Shown one piece after another: positions 45,161 to 56,500 of a DNA stretch of 64,000 nucleotides (position 1 is the first letter of the stretch; each line of letters starts with the position of its first letter). The DNA lies in NCBI RefSeq assembly GCF_029227915.1, contig NC_079886.1, positions 9,300,001 to 9,364,000 on the forward strand. Reading direction: 5' to 3'. The translations under genes and the position numbers were made by a program. The notes under the pieces were generated by a model, which was not told the DNA's origin, made no database searches, and saw nothing but the letters and a program-made list of their open reading frames with translations. The stretch is from Hydractinia symbiolongicarpus. Its lineage: Eukaryota > Cnidaria > Hydrozoa > Anthoathecata > Hydractiniidae.

Positions 45161-46130
45161 TTGTTTAAAAAATTGTATTTCCCCAAAAAAATACATTTAA
45201 ACATTGTCAATATGATTTCTTTGTTTTATAAATCGGGAAGTGCAACTGTATCGTATTCTAAATGTAAATCGTGTAAGTTTCTTCTAAAACAAGGAGTACG
45301 GCAGGGATCTATTCTGTCGCTGCATCTGTACTATATCTACACCGCAAACTTTTAAAAAACATAACAGAAAATAGTGTTAATGGGACGTCGATCTAAGGAA
45401 ATTTTATGAAAAATTTATAAATTTAATGGAAAAGGGGAACAAATGAGTGAATTAACATCAATAAATTAAAAGCGAACATAAAATATGCAATAGCATGGAT
45501 TTGATGACCCATGAATATATGCAAATACGAAGAAATCTTTTTTTTCTGCATTAAAGAAATCCATATGAACTTTATCTTACCCTCATTACCCCCTCTGGAA
45601 ACAATCGTCAGTGAAGTGTTTTGAGTAGACGTAAACCCAAAATCTTTTGGTAAGGTCCTTTATCTTCTGATCGCTTGCAACCATTTTTAACGAAGAACGT
45701 TGAAAAGGTATCTTATGAAAACTGAGTTCTTTGTCACACAAGGAGCGACTTGCACAACCGAAATTGTCGCACACGTTGATGATTTTATTCTTCTCGGTAC
45801 TACTCTGACAGTAGTAGTAAGCATATGCATCGCTTGTGGTAACTACAACAACATAAAACTCATTCCTGAGAAAAATGAATTTTTGATCTTTGGTAAACAG
45901 CTTGTAATATTGTGTCATTAATCTATCTAGCATGAATACTTCTCTTCCTTCGCAACTTAAACACCTTGTTTTTATCTGGGATACCGAGAAATCAGGTTTC
46001 TCTTACTCATAAAAACAACAACAATGAGAGAATATCCAGATAGCATGCAGTCTCTCATACTCTCATTCAGACTGGCATTACATTCTTGCATCCACACACA
46101 ACCATCCATCTGTACAATCCCAGACGCGTT
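45161..46130 (+). mobile_element. LINE reverse-transcriptase fragment, degraded
   Basis: Plus-strand frames contain LLKQGVRQGSILSLHLYYIY (about 45270-45340), which is the G-VRQG-xLSP-type block of non-LTR reverse transcriptases. After a 350-base disrupted interval comes HVDDFILLGTTLTVV with NNIKLIPEKNEFLIFGKQ (about 45775-45900), the decayed catalytic YADD box and following block. A stop-ridden C-terminal part continues to about 46130 (HPHTTIHLYNPR). The element is 5'-truncated and internally rearranged. It differs in sequence from the LINE at 25236-25930, so a separate insertion is likely. Confidence 0.65.
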
Positions 46131-46225
46131 CTTGAAGACAACATTCCTGCTGCTTTTTTAAAAGCCTTTTTATTTTTTACCATATATTTTTTATGTTACT
46201 ATTACATGCAACCGCGAAGAGGCAG

Positions 46226-46812
46226 ATACGGTGGCATATTTAAGCCACCTCGACTTAAATTAAAATTTAGCTCGTTTTCAAGTTATAACTCGAGTTATAA
46301 CTTATAAATCGAGTTAGAAGTTGTAACTCGAGTTATAACCTTCGCACGTTGTTTCTATTTCACTGGATTTATAATGAATTTGCATGAAAGTTCGATAATT
46401 ATGGAAGGAGTATCTCGTATTTATAATATCACATTACATTACGTTACATTATTATCTCAAATTGACTAAATGCAGGTAATGAAACCATAAAACGTCATCA
46501 TGCTTTCGGATATACAAACAAAGAGACCCTGAGTCCAACGATGTTTTGAACACATCTGTTCATGAGCTAGCTTATGTACACACAAGTTGATACCCATATA
46601 GGTTAAATCTTGAGTTATAAGTTATAACTCGACTTATAAATTATAATTAAGTTTTAAGTCAACGTTTAAGTTATGATTCGAGTAGAGTTGTAACTCAAGT
46701 TAAATTTATAAGTTGAGTTAAGTGTTATAACTCGAGTTATAAGTTATAACTCGATAACTTAAAAACGAGTTAAAAATTAATATAAGTTGAGGCACAAATA
46801 TAAAAATGGCGG
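46226..46812. mobile_element. MITE-like element rich in AACTCGAGTTATAA palindromes
   Basis: The left arm (from about 46226: GCATATTTAAGCCACCTCGA..., then AGCTCGTTTTCAAGTTATAA) and the reverse complement of the right arm (ATATTTGTGCCTCAACTTAT..., then AACTCGTTTTTAAGTTATCG, ending about 46812) are similar, giving long imperfect inverted repeats. Both arms contain repeated TAACTCGAGTTATAA palindromes. The middle is AT-rich and non-coding. The whole could fold into a long hairpin. Confidence 0.55.
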
Positions 46813-47994
46813 CGTGTTGGCGATGGAAAAAGTGTGGTTGTTAAACAAAACATATTATTTAAAAAAAAAAACCGTAGAAACGATTTTTTTCCAAGTTATG
46901 TAAAAGGCGCAAAAATAGGTTTTAGAATGTTATTTACTTAGCTCCGGTTACAAAATTTATTGGTAGTTTCGTTGCAGAAAGAAAAAGGTCTAACGGAAGT
47001 TCAAATATTTATGGTATGCAGAAAATTATTGCAGAAAGTTAAAATTGTAATTAGTTTCGAGTCAATGTGTTTTATGTCTTATGTTCATTGACTCGTGTCT
47101 ACCAAGTTTCTGTTCGGCTTTTATTGTTTTTTTTTTTCGGGAGATTCTCGTTTGGCATGCTCAAAAATGGCAGACTATAAGTTAAATATTCACTAGGAGA
47201 CATTTTTTGGCTTTCAATGCTGGATCCCTTGGTATTGATTTAATTTTACCAGTGTGTTAAGTGAGTCCGACAATAGTATGACAGTTGAAGCTGTGAATTA
47301 AAAATAAATGCTTTCAAAATTATTTGTAAATCATATATTTTTTGTTGAAAAAATAGCTTTCTAAGTCGATAGAGTATAAGTCAATCATTGTGTAGCAGAA
47401 ACGTTTTCTTCGGCTTACTTTGCGAAACGTCGTTTTGTAGCGTGACCAAACGCTGGTTAAATATTTTTTTCGAAAAGTATATTACATATAAATATTTCAG
47501 CAAGACTCATTCTGGATGAAAACATGACCAAGGATGGAGAAGATAAAAATTCTAGATATATCTATATATTCGAGTCTGTAAATTACATACATGCCGGAAA
47601 AATAGCCATTTTTGTTTTTCGCCGCCATTAGCTCGACTTTCGTGTAAGTCACTAAAGTCGAAAACCAACAGCCGTTCCGTAGCCCCTTTAAGGAACGCCG
47701 TTTTGTAGTATTATTGCCAACTTCCTTTCATATTTTTCTCATATCTCAGTTCCGAACAGAAAATGAGTCATTGAGTCATGAGTTTTTCAAAGAAAGCCAA
47801 AATTTTTCACCGACAATATTCCGATATGAGCGCCTGCTACCTAAATGTTGGCAGACCTTAATACTGCGCAGGATAGGCAGTTTAATTCTCCTTTATATGG
47901 GTCTGTATCGTGATATCTTAAAATTAAGTGATAACAAGTTATGGCCAATAGCCGGCATGTGTCGGCATTTTACTTTTTCTGTTACTACATCGAT
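46813..47994. other. Non-coding spacer
   Basis: No gene is supported. A plus-strand frame at 47714-48052 ends in the poly(G) run and has no recognisable domain. Confidence 0.35.
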
Positions 47995-48015
47995 GGGGGG
48001 GGGGGGGGGGGGGGG
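47995..48015 (+). repeat. Homopolymer of 21 G
   Basis: An uninterrupted run of 21 G lies in otherwise AT-rich DNA, 11 bases before the MITE at 48027. It can form G-quadruplexes and its length in an assembly is often unreliable. Confidence 0.9.
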
Positions 48016-48026
48016 AATGTCACCTA

Positions 48027-48361
48027 CCTATCGTGGATTAATTTTTGCGTGAATTAATTTACGCGATTTTGCGAAGTTTCGCGAAAATTAATTCCCGTGA
48101 AATATTTAGATACCCGTCATTCGAGAAAATTAATCCACGCAAATGTTTTGAATTTTATTATTCGCGAATCTTTTTATAAAATGTTTTGCGTTGAAAAGAT
48201 TATCGGCGTTATAAACGAATGATTTACAGTAAAAATTTTTGTTTGTTTGTCTCCCCTTCATATGTTAGTTATCCTTCCTTCGCAAAAATTTATCCACGCG
48301 AAATTTGTAAAGTAAGTCCATTCGCGAAAATAAATCCACGTGAAAATTATTCCACGTAAGG
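48027..48361. mobile_element. MITE-like element with CGCGAAA-rich inverted ends
   Basis: CCTATCGTGGATTAATTTTT at 48027 and the reverse complement of the right end (CCTTACGTGGAATAATTTTC, ending 48361) form imperfect terminal inverted repeats. Many TTCGCGAAAATTAAT-type blocks lie between. The style resembles the arms of the pogo-like family, but the ends differ, so it is a related or convergent non-autonomous family. Confidence 0.55.
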
Positions 48362-49013
48362 TAGCATTTTTTTTGTTTTCTGACCTATAAAATAATAAAT
48401 TTTAATCAAAAATAGCTCCTAACAAGTCTCTGCACATAAAGCCTAATATCGGCACATAGCGACCAATACTTATCTTACAATCTTTTTTTATCCTATTTAT
48501 TACACATTTTTAATTTACTTTATTTTTCGCTTTATTTATATTTATATTTACTCTCGGAATGTTATGAATTGAAGTCTTAAAACTTTTAAGTGGACGTTGT
48601 CTGTTCATTAAAAATTAAACGCCTTAAAATACAACTAATGTAATAGAAAAACCAAGACCAAATAAATAAATAAATAATATTAAATAATATTTTCAACATG
48701 GCCGGGTAATTGCTATCTTCCCTTTTACATTTTATCTGTTTTCCGCAAAATTTGTGGTTTTCCTGTTAATTCAGAGGAAAATTCAATTTAGACCTAAATT
48801 CCACGGTGTCAATAAAAATGTGCTGATTCTTTCATTCCGTAATTTTTTCTTTTGTAACCATTTTCTTCCCTCGTAGTGATAGAAACGAATATACATAGAA
48901 ACTGGGGAAAGGACTAATCCGATTGGGTATCTGTCAGTACAAACTAGATAGAAAACATTAGATCAACCAATTAAAATTTTGTGTTACTTTAAGAAACTTT
49001 GCAGAGAAATCTT
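48362..49013. other. 3' flank of the ATF7IP-like gene
   Basis: AT-rich DNA downstream of the minus-strand stop codon, presumably containing the 3' UTR. No other gene is seen. Confidence 0.4.
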
Positions 49014-51232
49014 TTAACTAGTGAAATTAAGTCTAATAATACAAGGATTACTCATTTCTCCTTCACGTCCATAAATATCAATAGGTTGAACAGCAAAGAA
49101 GTAAACATTGCCAGCTGCAAACTGTGTTAATGTACATGCCATAGGTAAGGGCAAGGCGTTCACAATACCAATTTTCTTCCACATGGTTACGTCCAATGGC
49201 GGAATAGTTTGAGTGTCTTTAGCTTGATGTGCAAAAAGCTTATAGCATTCTATTTTGTACTCATCCAAGTCTCTGATCAGGTTTTCAAAGTCCCAAGTCA
49301 AAATAATACCAGAATTTCCATTTGTAGAAATACTTGCTTTAAGTTTTGGCAAATCGGAAAAACTAGAAATTATTTCAGGCTCTCTTTTCTGCAATTGCTT
49401 AAGTCCAAAGATTGGTTTATGTGTCGGCAGCGCTGGTTCATAGGGTAAATGTCGTGCTTGGTATGCAGACGGTTTCCATCGTGTCTTGCCTTGTGTCTTA
49501 TGATTTGGTGCAACTGCTCGATATTGCGTGTTAACCTTGTAAGGCATAATATCACTTGATGGTTTTATTAAAATATCCTGCTTAAATAAGTCTGCTGGTA
49601 CGGGAGCGTTACAATATTTTGGTGGATAGGGGACTGAATGATGTCTTTTGTAGGCTGTTTTACTATCATGTGATAGGAAACTTTTACTTCGAGAATATTG
49701 TTGACTGCTGTAGGCATATTGCGACTGCTGTTGCACCGGAGAAACCATTTGTACTGGAGGTTGATAAGAGTGCTGCTTTGAGAGTACTCTTTGTGGCTTT
49801 GCAGCTCTTAAAGTGTTATTATTAAGGTCAATTGGAGTTAAAGATTGAGATGAATAATACTCTTTTCTGTCTACTGGAGAAGTATAGAATTTACTTGTAC
49901 GTCTCTAAAGAAAAAAAGTTACAACATTACACTTCATTTTTCAGCTATCAGAAGCTCGATAAAGTCAATAACTCAGTTGGTGATTTACTTGAAAAAAAAA
50001 ACAATTTCTGTAAATATAATTCAAATTTGATCCTCATGCAGTTTAAACAAGACATATATTTTCTCCAAGGAGATTTGTATGAGTTTCATCGACAAGGAAA
50101 CCGCTTTATTATGCCACTTGGCTCAGTTTAGGTATAAATGTTAGTGTCACCATAGCATAAAAACTACAAGTATTTACTCGCTAAAGTTGTTTCTGATTAG
50201 TTAGTTACGTCTTTTTTTAGTTTTTCATGTTTAATATTTAGGATCTAAACATAACCAAATTCTCCTTACCTTTAGATTTTTTTCCTCTAAAACTTCAAGT
50301 TTGGTTCGCAGTAGTTGCGCTTGTTCTCGAAGTTCTCTATTTTCGTTCTGTAAATTACTTACACAAGGATCCAAGTACTTGTCTTTTATAAACGCATCGC
50401 GATAGCGTGAAAAGCGGTCATGTACCAGCCTTTTTATTGACTAAAAATAATTTGAATAACAAGAATTTAAACAGTTAAACGACAAACCGAAAAAATTAGG
50501 ACCTAGGAACTTATAAAAGAACCCACGATCCAGGATCAAGGACAAAGGACCAGCATCGAGGGCCATGAAAGGCAACATTTGACATCTGATGTGTCCTGTG
50601 AGACACATGAAAAGTTATTGAAGCTATGACTGCGTGTGTGTTTAAAATTTATGTGTGATTGTGTACGACGAAAAATAAATATTAACCGCACGAGTAAAAA
50701 TTGGTTGGTATTCAAAAGAGAAGTTTAAACTTTACCTTTCGGGAAAAAACAAGTTAGGTTCGAATGAAAAAAAATTTAAATTTATCTAGGAATCTTTTTT
50801 GCGAGATTATGACATCTTAAACTAGGTGTAAAACATTTAACAGCTTTTTTTGGCCAAAAACATCTTCAACCCTATAGGTCTTGTCAAAACTGTTAGATAC
50901 AACACCCACTCAGAGCAGTCATGACGTCATGCATAATTAGTGGAACTTCAAGTCCAAATTTTTAAGAGCCAAACAAGAATTTTGAAACCGTATACAAATT
51001 TCTAAACAACTTATCAAACTTTTTCATGCGAAATTAACTCTTTTTTTCGCGGGAGGTAAACTTCAAATGTTACCTCCAGTAAATCGACATTGCTCGTTTG
51101 GGTGCATTTGTCGTTCTTAACTTTCACCACATCTCTTTTGTACATTAGACCATCTTCAATTCTGTATCGTAGGTTCTTTTCTTGATTGTTGTGTAGATGC
51201 ATTATTTGTCCTGACGATTTGGTACCATTCAT
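49014..51232 (-). CDS. ATF7IP: ATF7IP/MCAF-like chromatin factor (3 exons)
   Basis: Minus-strand exons 51232-51074, 50440-50270 and 49904-49014 join in phase 0 at canonical splice sites (donors GTAACA and GTAAGG) to give 406 residues. Residues 54-110 form a coiled coil (NENRELREQAQLLRTKLEVL), a Gln/Ser/Tyr-rich linker follows, and the last 100 residues form a fibronectin type III domain. Within it, WKKIGIVNALPLPMACTLTQ and VYFFAVQPIDIYGREGE closely match the C-terminal domain of ATF7IP/MCAF proteins. In mammals these nuclear proteins bind and stabilise SETDB1 and use the FNIII domain to contact MBD1 and other partners in H3K9 methylation silencing. This version is about a third of human length; extra upstream exons are possible. 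The stop is TAA at 49014-49016. Confidence 0.75.
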
Positions 51233-51876
51233 AATAATTTAATACTAAAATATAACGAACAATCTGAAGTGACAATATTGCTTTATATATTAGTTATTTT
51301 TGCAACACACTGAAATTTACATATTTAGTGCATTGCAATAAGAAAATGAGATTGTTGTAAAAGTTAAACAAATGAACGTAATGTCAAAATAAAGTTTTTT
51401 TTAGCTTTTTCATCTGATATATGCTTTAAATAATGTCAACTTTTTGTGTATAATTTATTATAGCTAATTCTGTTTTCCTTATTTTTTATTATACCAAACT
51501 AATCATCCAAATGATGCAAAAAAAATAAGAATATATATTACCAGTATTGCCAGACATGCACTTAAAGCGTCTCAAAAAGAAGTTTAAAATGTATACAAAC
51601 ACGTAGTAATTTTCTATTGACATTTACTTCCTCAAAATTTGTTTACAGAATAAAAAAAAAGATTTGAAAAGTTTTAGAAAGGAAATTGATTATATTGTTC
51701 GTCTCATTATGAGACTTATTAATCACGAAACACGCTAGTTTTACGAGGAAAGTCACATGACTCACCCCATTGTGGTTTTATTACGACAAATTGGTTTTTA
51801 AGGTTATTGATTCTTTCCAACAATATTTGACCCAAAAGCTAAGTAAAGAGAATAAATAATTAAACAATAATAAATA

Positions 51877-52130
51877 TGACGTCAGAGATGCATGTACGTA
51901 CGTAGCAAATTATGAATATGACGTCAGATATGTTTTACGTACGTAAAATATAATGAATATGACGTCAGATAAGTTTTCCGTACGTAGCAAATAATGAATA
52001 TGACGTCAGATATGTTTGTAAGTACCAAATGATGAATATGACGTCAGATATGTATGTACATACGTACCAAATGATGAATATGACGTCAGATATGTATGTA
52101 CGTACGTAGAAAATGATGAATATGACGTCA
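51877..52130. repeat. Minisatellite with seven perfect CRE/ATF sites (TGACGTCA)
   Basis: TGACGTCA occurs at 51877, 51919, 51960, 52001, 52039, 52081 and 52123, spaced 38-42 bases apart, each in a GAATATGACGTCAGATATG-like context with TACGTACGTA in between. It is a tandem repeat of about 41 bp. TGACGTCA is the consensus binding site of CREB/ATF bZIP factors. The array starts 645 bases upstream of the ATF7IP-like start codon (minus strand). Regulatory activity is an inference. Confidence 0.85.
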
Positions 52131-53577
52131 GATATGAAGCATCTTAGTAATAGACCAATCAAAATTGGAAACTTTATTTTCAGTTTTTCATCTATTGTGT
52201 TTTAGAGTACAGTAAAAAAAAGCACAAAAATTAATAGACTAATTTAACTAGTTTTGAAATAAAATACATACAGACAGATTTATTCAAGTAAAAAAAATCA
52301 TTTTTTTCAAAAGGAACCTTTGAAATTGAAATAACGTGAGATCAAACTATACACTTCGCCAGGTTCCTAAATGAAAAACGTGCAAGCTCAGTTATATTTG
52401 GATGTAAAATATAATATGTAAGATGATTATAGATGTGTTTTTTTTGTGCTCATATGTTTTTAATAATAACGTAATAAATTATGTAAAATACCGTTGTAGG
52501 GTAGAACATAGAGTGGAAATTGTATTATTCAATAAAAACGAACACTAACAACAATATTTTTAACATGTCATTTACCATCATCAGACCGAAAAAGAAAAAT
52601 GATAACAAAAGTAGTCGAAAACCAGTTAAAATTAGTTGGCAGATATTTATTGTCCATAACTACATATCGAAAATTACATCAAAATCTGCTCATAAGATTG
52701 AATAAACAACCAACTAGAAAAAGAAAGGAACTATCAAGAGAGCGAATGTCCAATTGTCAAAATTAAATCAAGACTCGAAGGAGAGTGATTTATTGAAACA
52801 AACCAACTTTTTGACAAAGAAGTTAAAATAAATCAAGAATTAAAAGCTGTGCCAGAAACTAATATAAATCTACAACTGCAGAGAGACTTTTGATCTTGGA
52901 TCTCTCTAGACAATGTGATATATTTATGTTTTTTTCCCGTTTCCGCGTTACTGTCCTGCACAACGCGGAATACGGGTCAAATCATATCTTATTCGAAAGT
53001 AGCAAATATAAGGTTGGTAATTTTTAGTTGCTAATTATTTTATCGATGAGATTTTACCAGCATATTCATCTTATGTCGACTATTTTCTTTTTAAGAAATA
53101 AATAAAAATAGTACAATATATTTTTGTTTTCGCGGTACTTACTTGTTAATCTTGAAAATATCAAATCTTTGTATCCTCTTGTTTTTGAAGAATTTTCAAA
53201 AAGATAAGGAAAAATATTAGTGACACATCCATACCAATAAGGCATGATATGATTAGACCCATTTTCTTCTATATTTTAATTTTCCTGTAGGTTAATTAAT
53301 TGCAATATACTTTAAAAAATTTTAGACTTTACTAATTTTACGATAAGGGTTACAAGTCCATTTTGGTTTGTTTTTAAACCGATTACTGACAGTTCACCTT
53401 CTCCAACACCACTTCTGCTATTTTTTGTGGTTGGATCAATTTGATTGATCGATTGAAAATAACATAGCATAATGAAACATATGGCAAAATAGAAATAAAA
53501 TAAAGTAGGAGCGAATACACAATAAGTTATGTTTGTATTCTTCGCCGTACGACGCTGTAAGATTACTTTCCTTGTGT
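52131..53577. other. AT-rich spacer, no certain gene
   Basis: Only short frames are seen. A minus-strand frame at 53312-53581 with one hydrophobic segment overlaps the putative last exon at 53578-53627, but has stops just upstream and no good acceptor for its phase. Confidence 0.35.
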
Positions 53578-56500
53578 TCAATAAAAATTTTGGAAATAGC
53601 TACATTGGCTGTTTTTGTTAGCTTTTCCTAAAAATAAGGTGAACAAGTTCTAAACGAATTCAGGCAAAACTTTTTGGAAATTCTGTTCATTGGAAAATTC
53701 TTTAGTTTAAATTTTAGCCTTGTCAAAAGATTTGATTTTTTTACTATTTTACTGCAAAATTTCTTTATAATCTGTATTATTGGCTACGAAAAGTATTTAA
53801 CATCGCCATTATCACTCTGTTTAACTACAAAATGACCCAACTGCTTTGTTTAAATTGTTAAAGCAATTTAAAAGAATATGAAGATATTTATGAACTGGAC
53901 AATAAAGGAATATTGATCGCAGTTTTTTAAAATAAGAACCAAGCTTGTATACTTTATCTTTAAATTTCTAGTAAGGACTTACCATAACACGTGCGTGTGG
54001 AATTTTTTGTAGACTTAAAAAAAGAATGATCATTGGTGTAGCTGTTGCATCACCAGGGTTGAGTGCACAAAAATAGAAAAAAAACGAGAAAGGAAAATAT
54101 TAAAACATTGGTTCCAAATAATGGCACATAATTTTGGAGTAGATTATAATAGTATAAAGGTAGTTAAGAAAAGTTTACAATACTAAGTGCAACAAAGCGA
54201 AAATTGCAAATTTGTAAAAAAATGCAATTTTACAATGACAGAGCAAATAGCGACTAGAGATTTGTTTTTTATATCTATGATCTCTTTTGAGGTTGTCTTC
54301 TTTACAATCTAACAGAGTTACAGCTAGTGATAACTTCCGATGTTGAATAAGATGAATGAACTCTTTCGTCTGTAGTTAAGGTTTAACTGCTGTTTATCGC
54401 ACAAGAAAAAGTCAAACAAAAGTGACGACATTTTTCAAAAATGGCGAAATTTTTTCATTGACAAATTATTAGAACACTGAAGAAGTATAGTTGAAGATTT
54501 TTTAGGTGTTTTTTATCGTCTGCTGGGATAGTCGCCGTTTAAACGTAAGACCTGGCTGTTTAAATTGCCTCATTTGGTGAAAAAATTAGCTTCCAGCGTC
54601 AAATACAAAGAAGCAAAATTGGTGATAGAGGTTTGCAACAGCTATTAAAATTATAGTTTTTGTTTTGTAAACGACTAAGAGTTTTCAGAAAAAGTTGTGT
54701 GTAAAAATGTAGTGTCGATTTTCTATGGTAATAATATGCCTGTAGTTCTGCGACGAACAAAGTACCATGAATTTGTCCATAGGATAATGACTGGTCTCTC
54801 ATCTCTATGATAATGCCCGTATTATGTATGTTTATACGCAAAATGGTGTCACAATAACGCTATTTCTATATATAGCTATTTCTGTGCTATCTTTTAACTG
54901 TGATACGGAAACACAAAATGCAATATGACGGCAACTGAGGGCCCTTCTGTATAACAACCTGGGCTAAAAATATTCAAACTACAAATAACAACGACGATAT
55001 ACTACTACCAACTTTACCGCGACGGGAAAATTAATGCCGTGAATTTTCCTAGACTAACGGCTGGTATCTAGATAATACCTGTATTTTGTCAGCCACTTTG
55101 AATAAAAATCTAAGAACCAATGGACCCGTGTAACGACAGGTCTCTAGTTTATTTGGATTGTTAGATGATTCTATCAACGGCAACAGAGTTTTCTGATGCC
55201 AATAAATGTGACATCCATAGAATGATGTCTGTTTGATACAGTCATGTTGGAAAAAAAAAACGATGTCAAACGGGATGTAGCATGTAAACACAATTAAAGA
55301 GAAAGTTTTTAAAGCTTCTTACACACAAGCTTCCCCATTAAAATATGAATGGAACTTAATAACATAGACTTGGTGTGATTAACCAGGTATAATATTTTCA
55401 ACAAATCAATCTCACAAATCGAAGTTTATCTGTCCCGAATTCTTTTAGTATTCACTGCATTATTGCTCTCACGGCTGGCGTAGTTGTTTACTCCAACAAA
55501 GCACTTAAGCATTTAGCAAAGGCAAATATTTACTTTACCTTTCAACGAAACAAGGAACAACACAACAATCGAATGTGAATTTATCTTTTGGAACATGCGC
55601 GTTAATTAAACTAATTGTAACCAATGGTATAATTTTCGATTAAAATTTTGTCTTGTTTCGATATATATTAACACTGAGAGATTGTGTAAAGATAGGCGAC
55701 TTAATAAAGGACATCAAAGCTGCGTCTAATGCGTTCGTGCTGATGACTAGACAAGTAATTTAAAAAACGCATTGTCTATTGTGACCAGAAGTAAGACAAT
55801 TATAGACAAATTCTTTTATTTAACTTTTATTTTTAAAAAAGAAATATTATGCTAAAGATAATTCCACGAGTAATAAAATCCAATTTTGAAAAAAATACTG
55901 CCTTCAATCTATGAGGAAGACTAAAAATGATGACGTCATAGCTGAATTTTTTTTGCAATTTTCATATGAACAGGACAAAACTAACCACCGGCCACGTTTT
56001 GCGTTTTAACTCTCAGCCGTTGAACGCCTTCTTGTTGACGTATTTGACGTAAAACTAAGCTGCCTCACGTAATAAAAAAGGTATCTTGTTTTTGTTGTTA
56101 ATGATGTGGTAGAGCGTTCGCCTCCAGTGCAGAAGGTCTTGGGTTTAAACTACGGAAGAGTGAATCTATGCATTCTGCTTAACGTTTAGCATGAGAATTA
56201 CGCCTTCCGTAGCTCAAATTGTTGCTTAAATGCACCAAGACCCCCTTCGCAGGACCTACAGTGATAACAGTATTGGAAACTGAAAAGATTATCCTGGGTA
56301 AATAATAATAAATATTTCAAAATTTCTTTGCCAGATTGTTTCTCAAACATGCCTTCTGATTTCTTTTTATGAAGGTTTATGGATTATCTTTATTTCAACG
56401 TTATTCTCAACATCAATTTCGTAAGAATTGTATCAAAAAAAAACCAACTAATTACGTTTAGCAAAAAAAATTTGAACGTTTTTAAAAAATGTTTTTATTG

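Noticed and set aside
49832-50131. 99-codon plus-strand frame
   Set aside because: It overlaps an intron and exon of the ATF7IP-like gene on the other strand and has low-complexity composition.
51877-52130. CRISPR-like array of repeats with variable spacers
   Set aside because: The host is a eukaryote, the spacers are themselves repeats of one unit and no cas-type genes are near.
53312-53581. Minus-strand frame with a membrane-like segment
   Set aside because: It has no ATG at its start, stops lie immediately upstream in the same frame, and the only acceptor gives a different phase.
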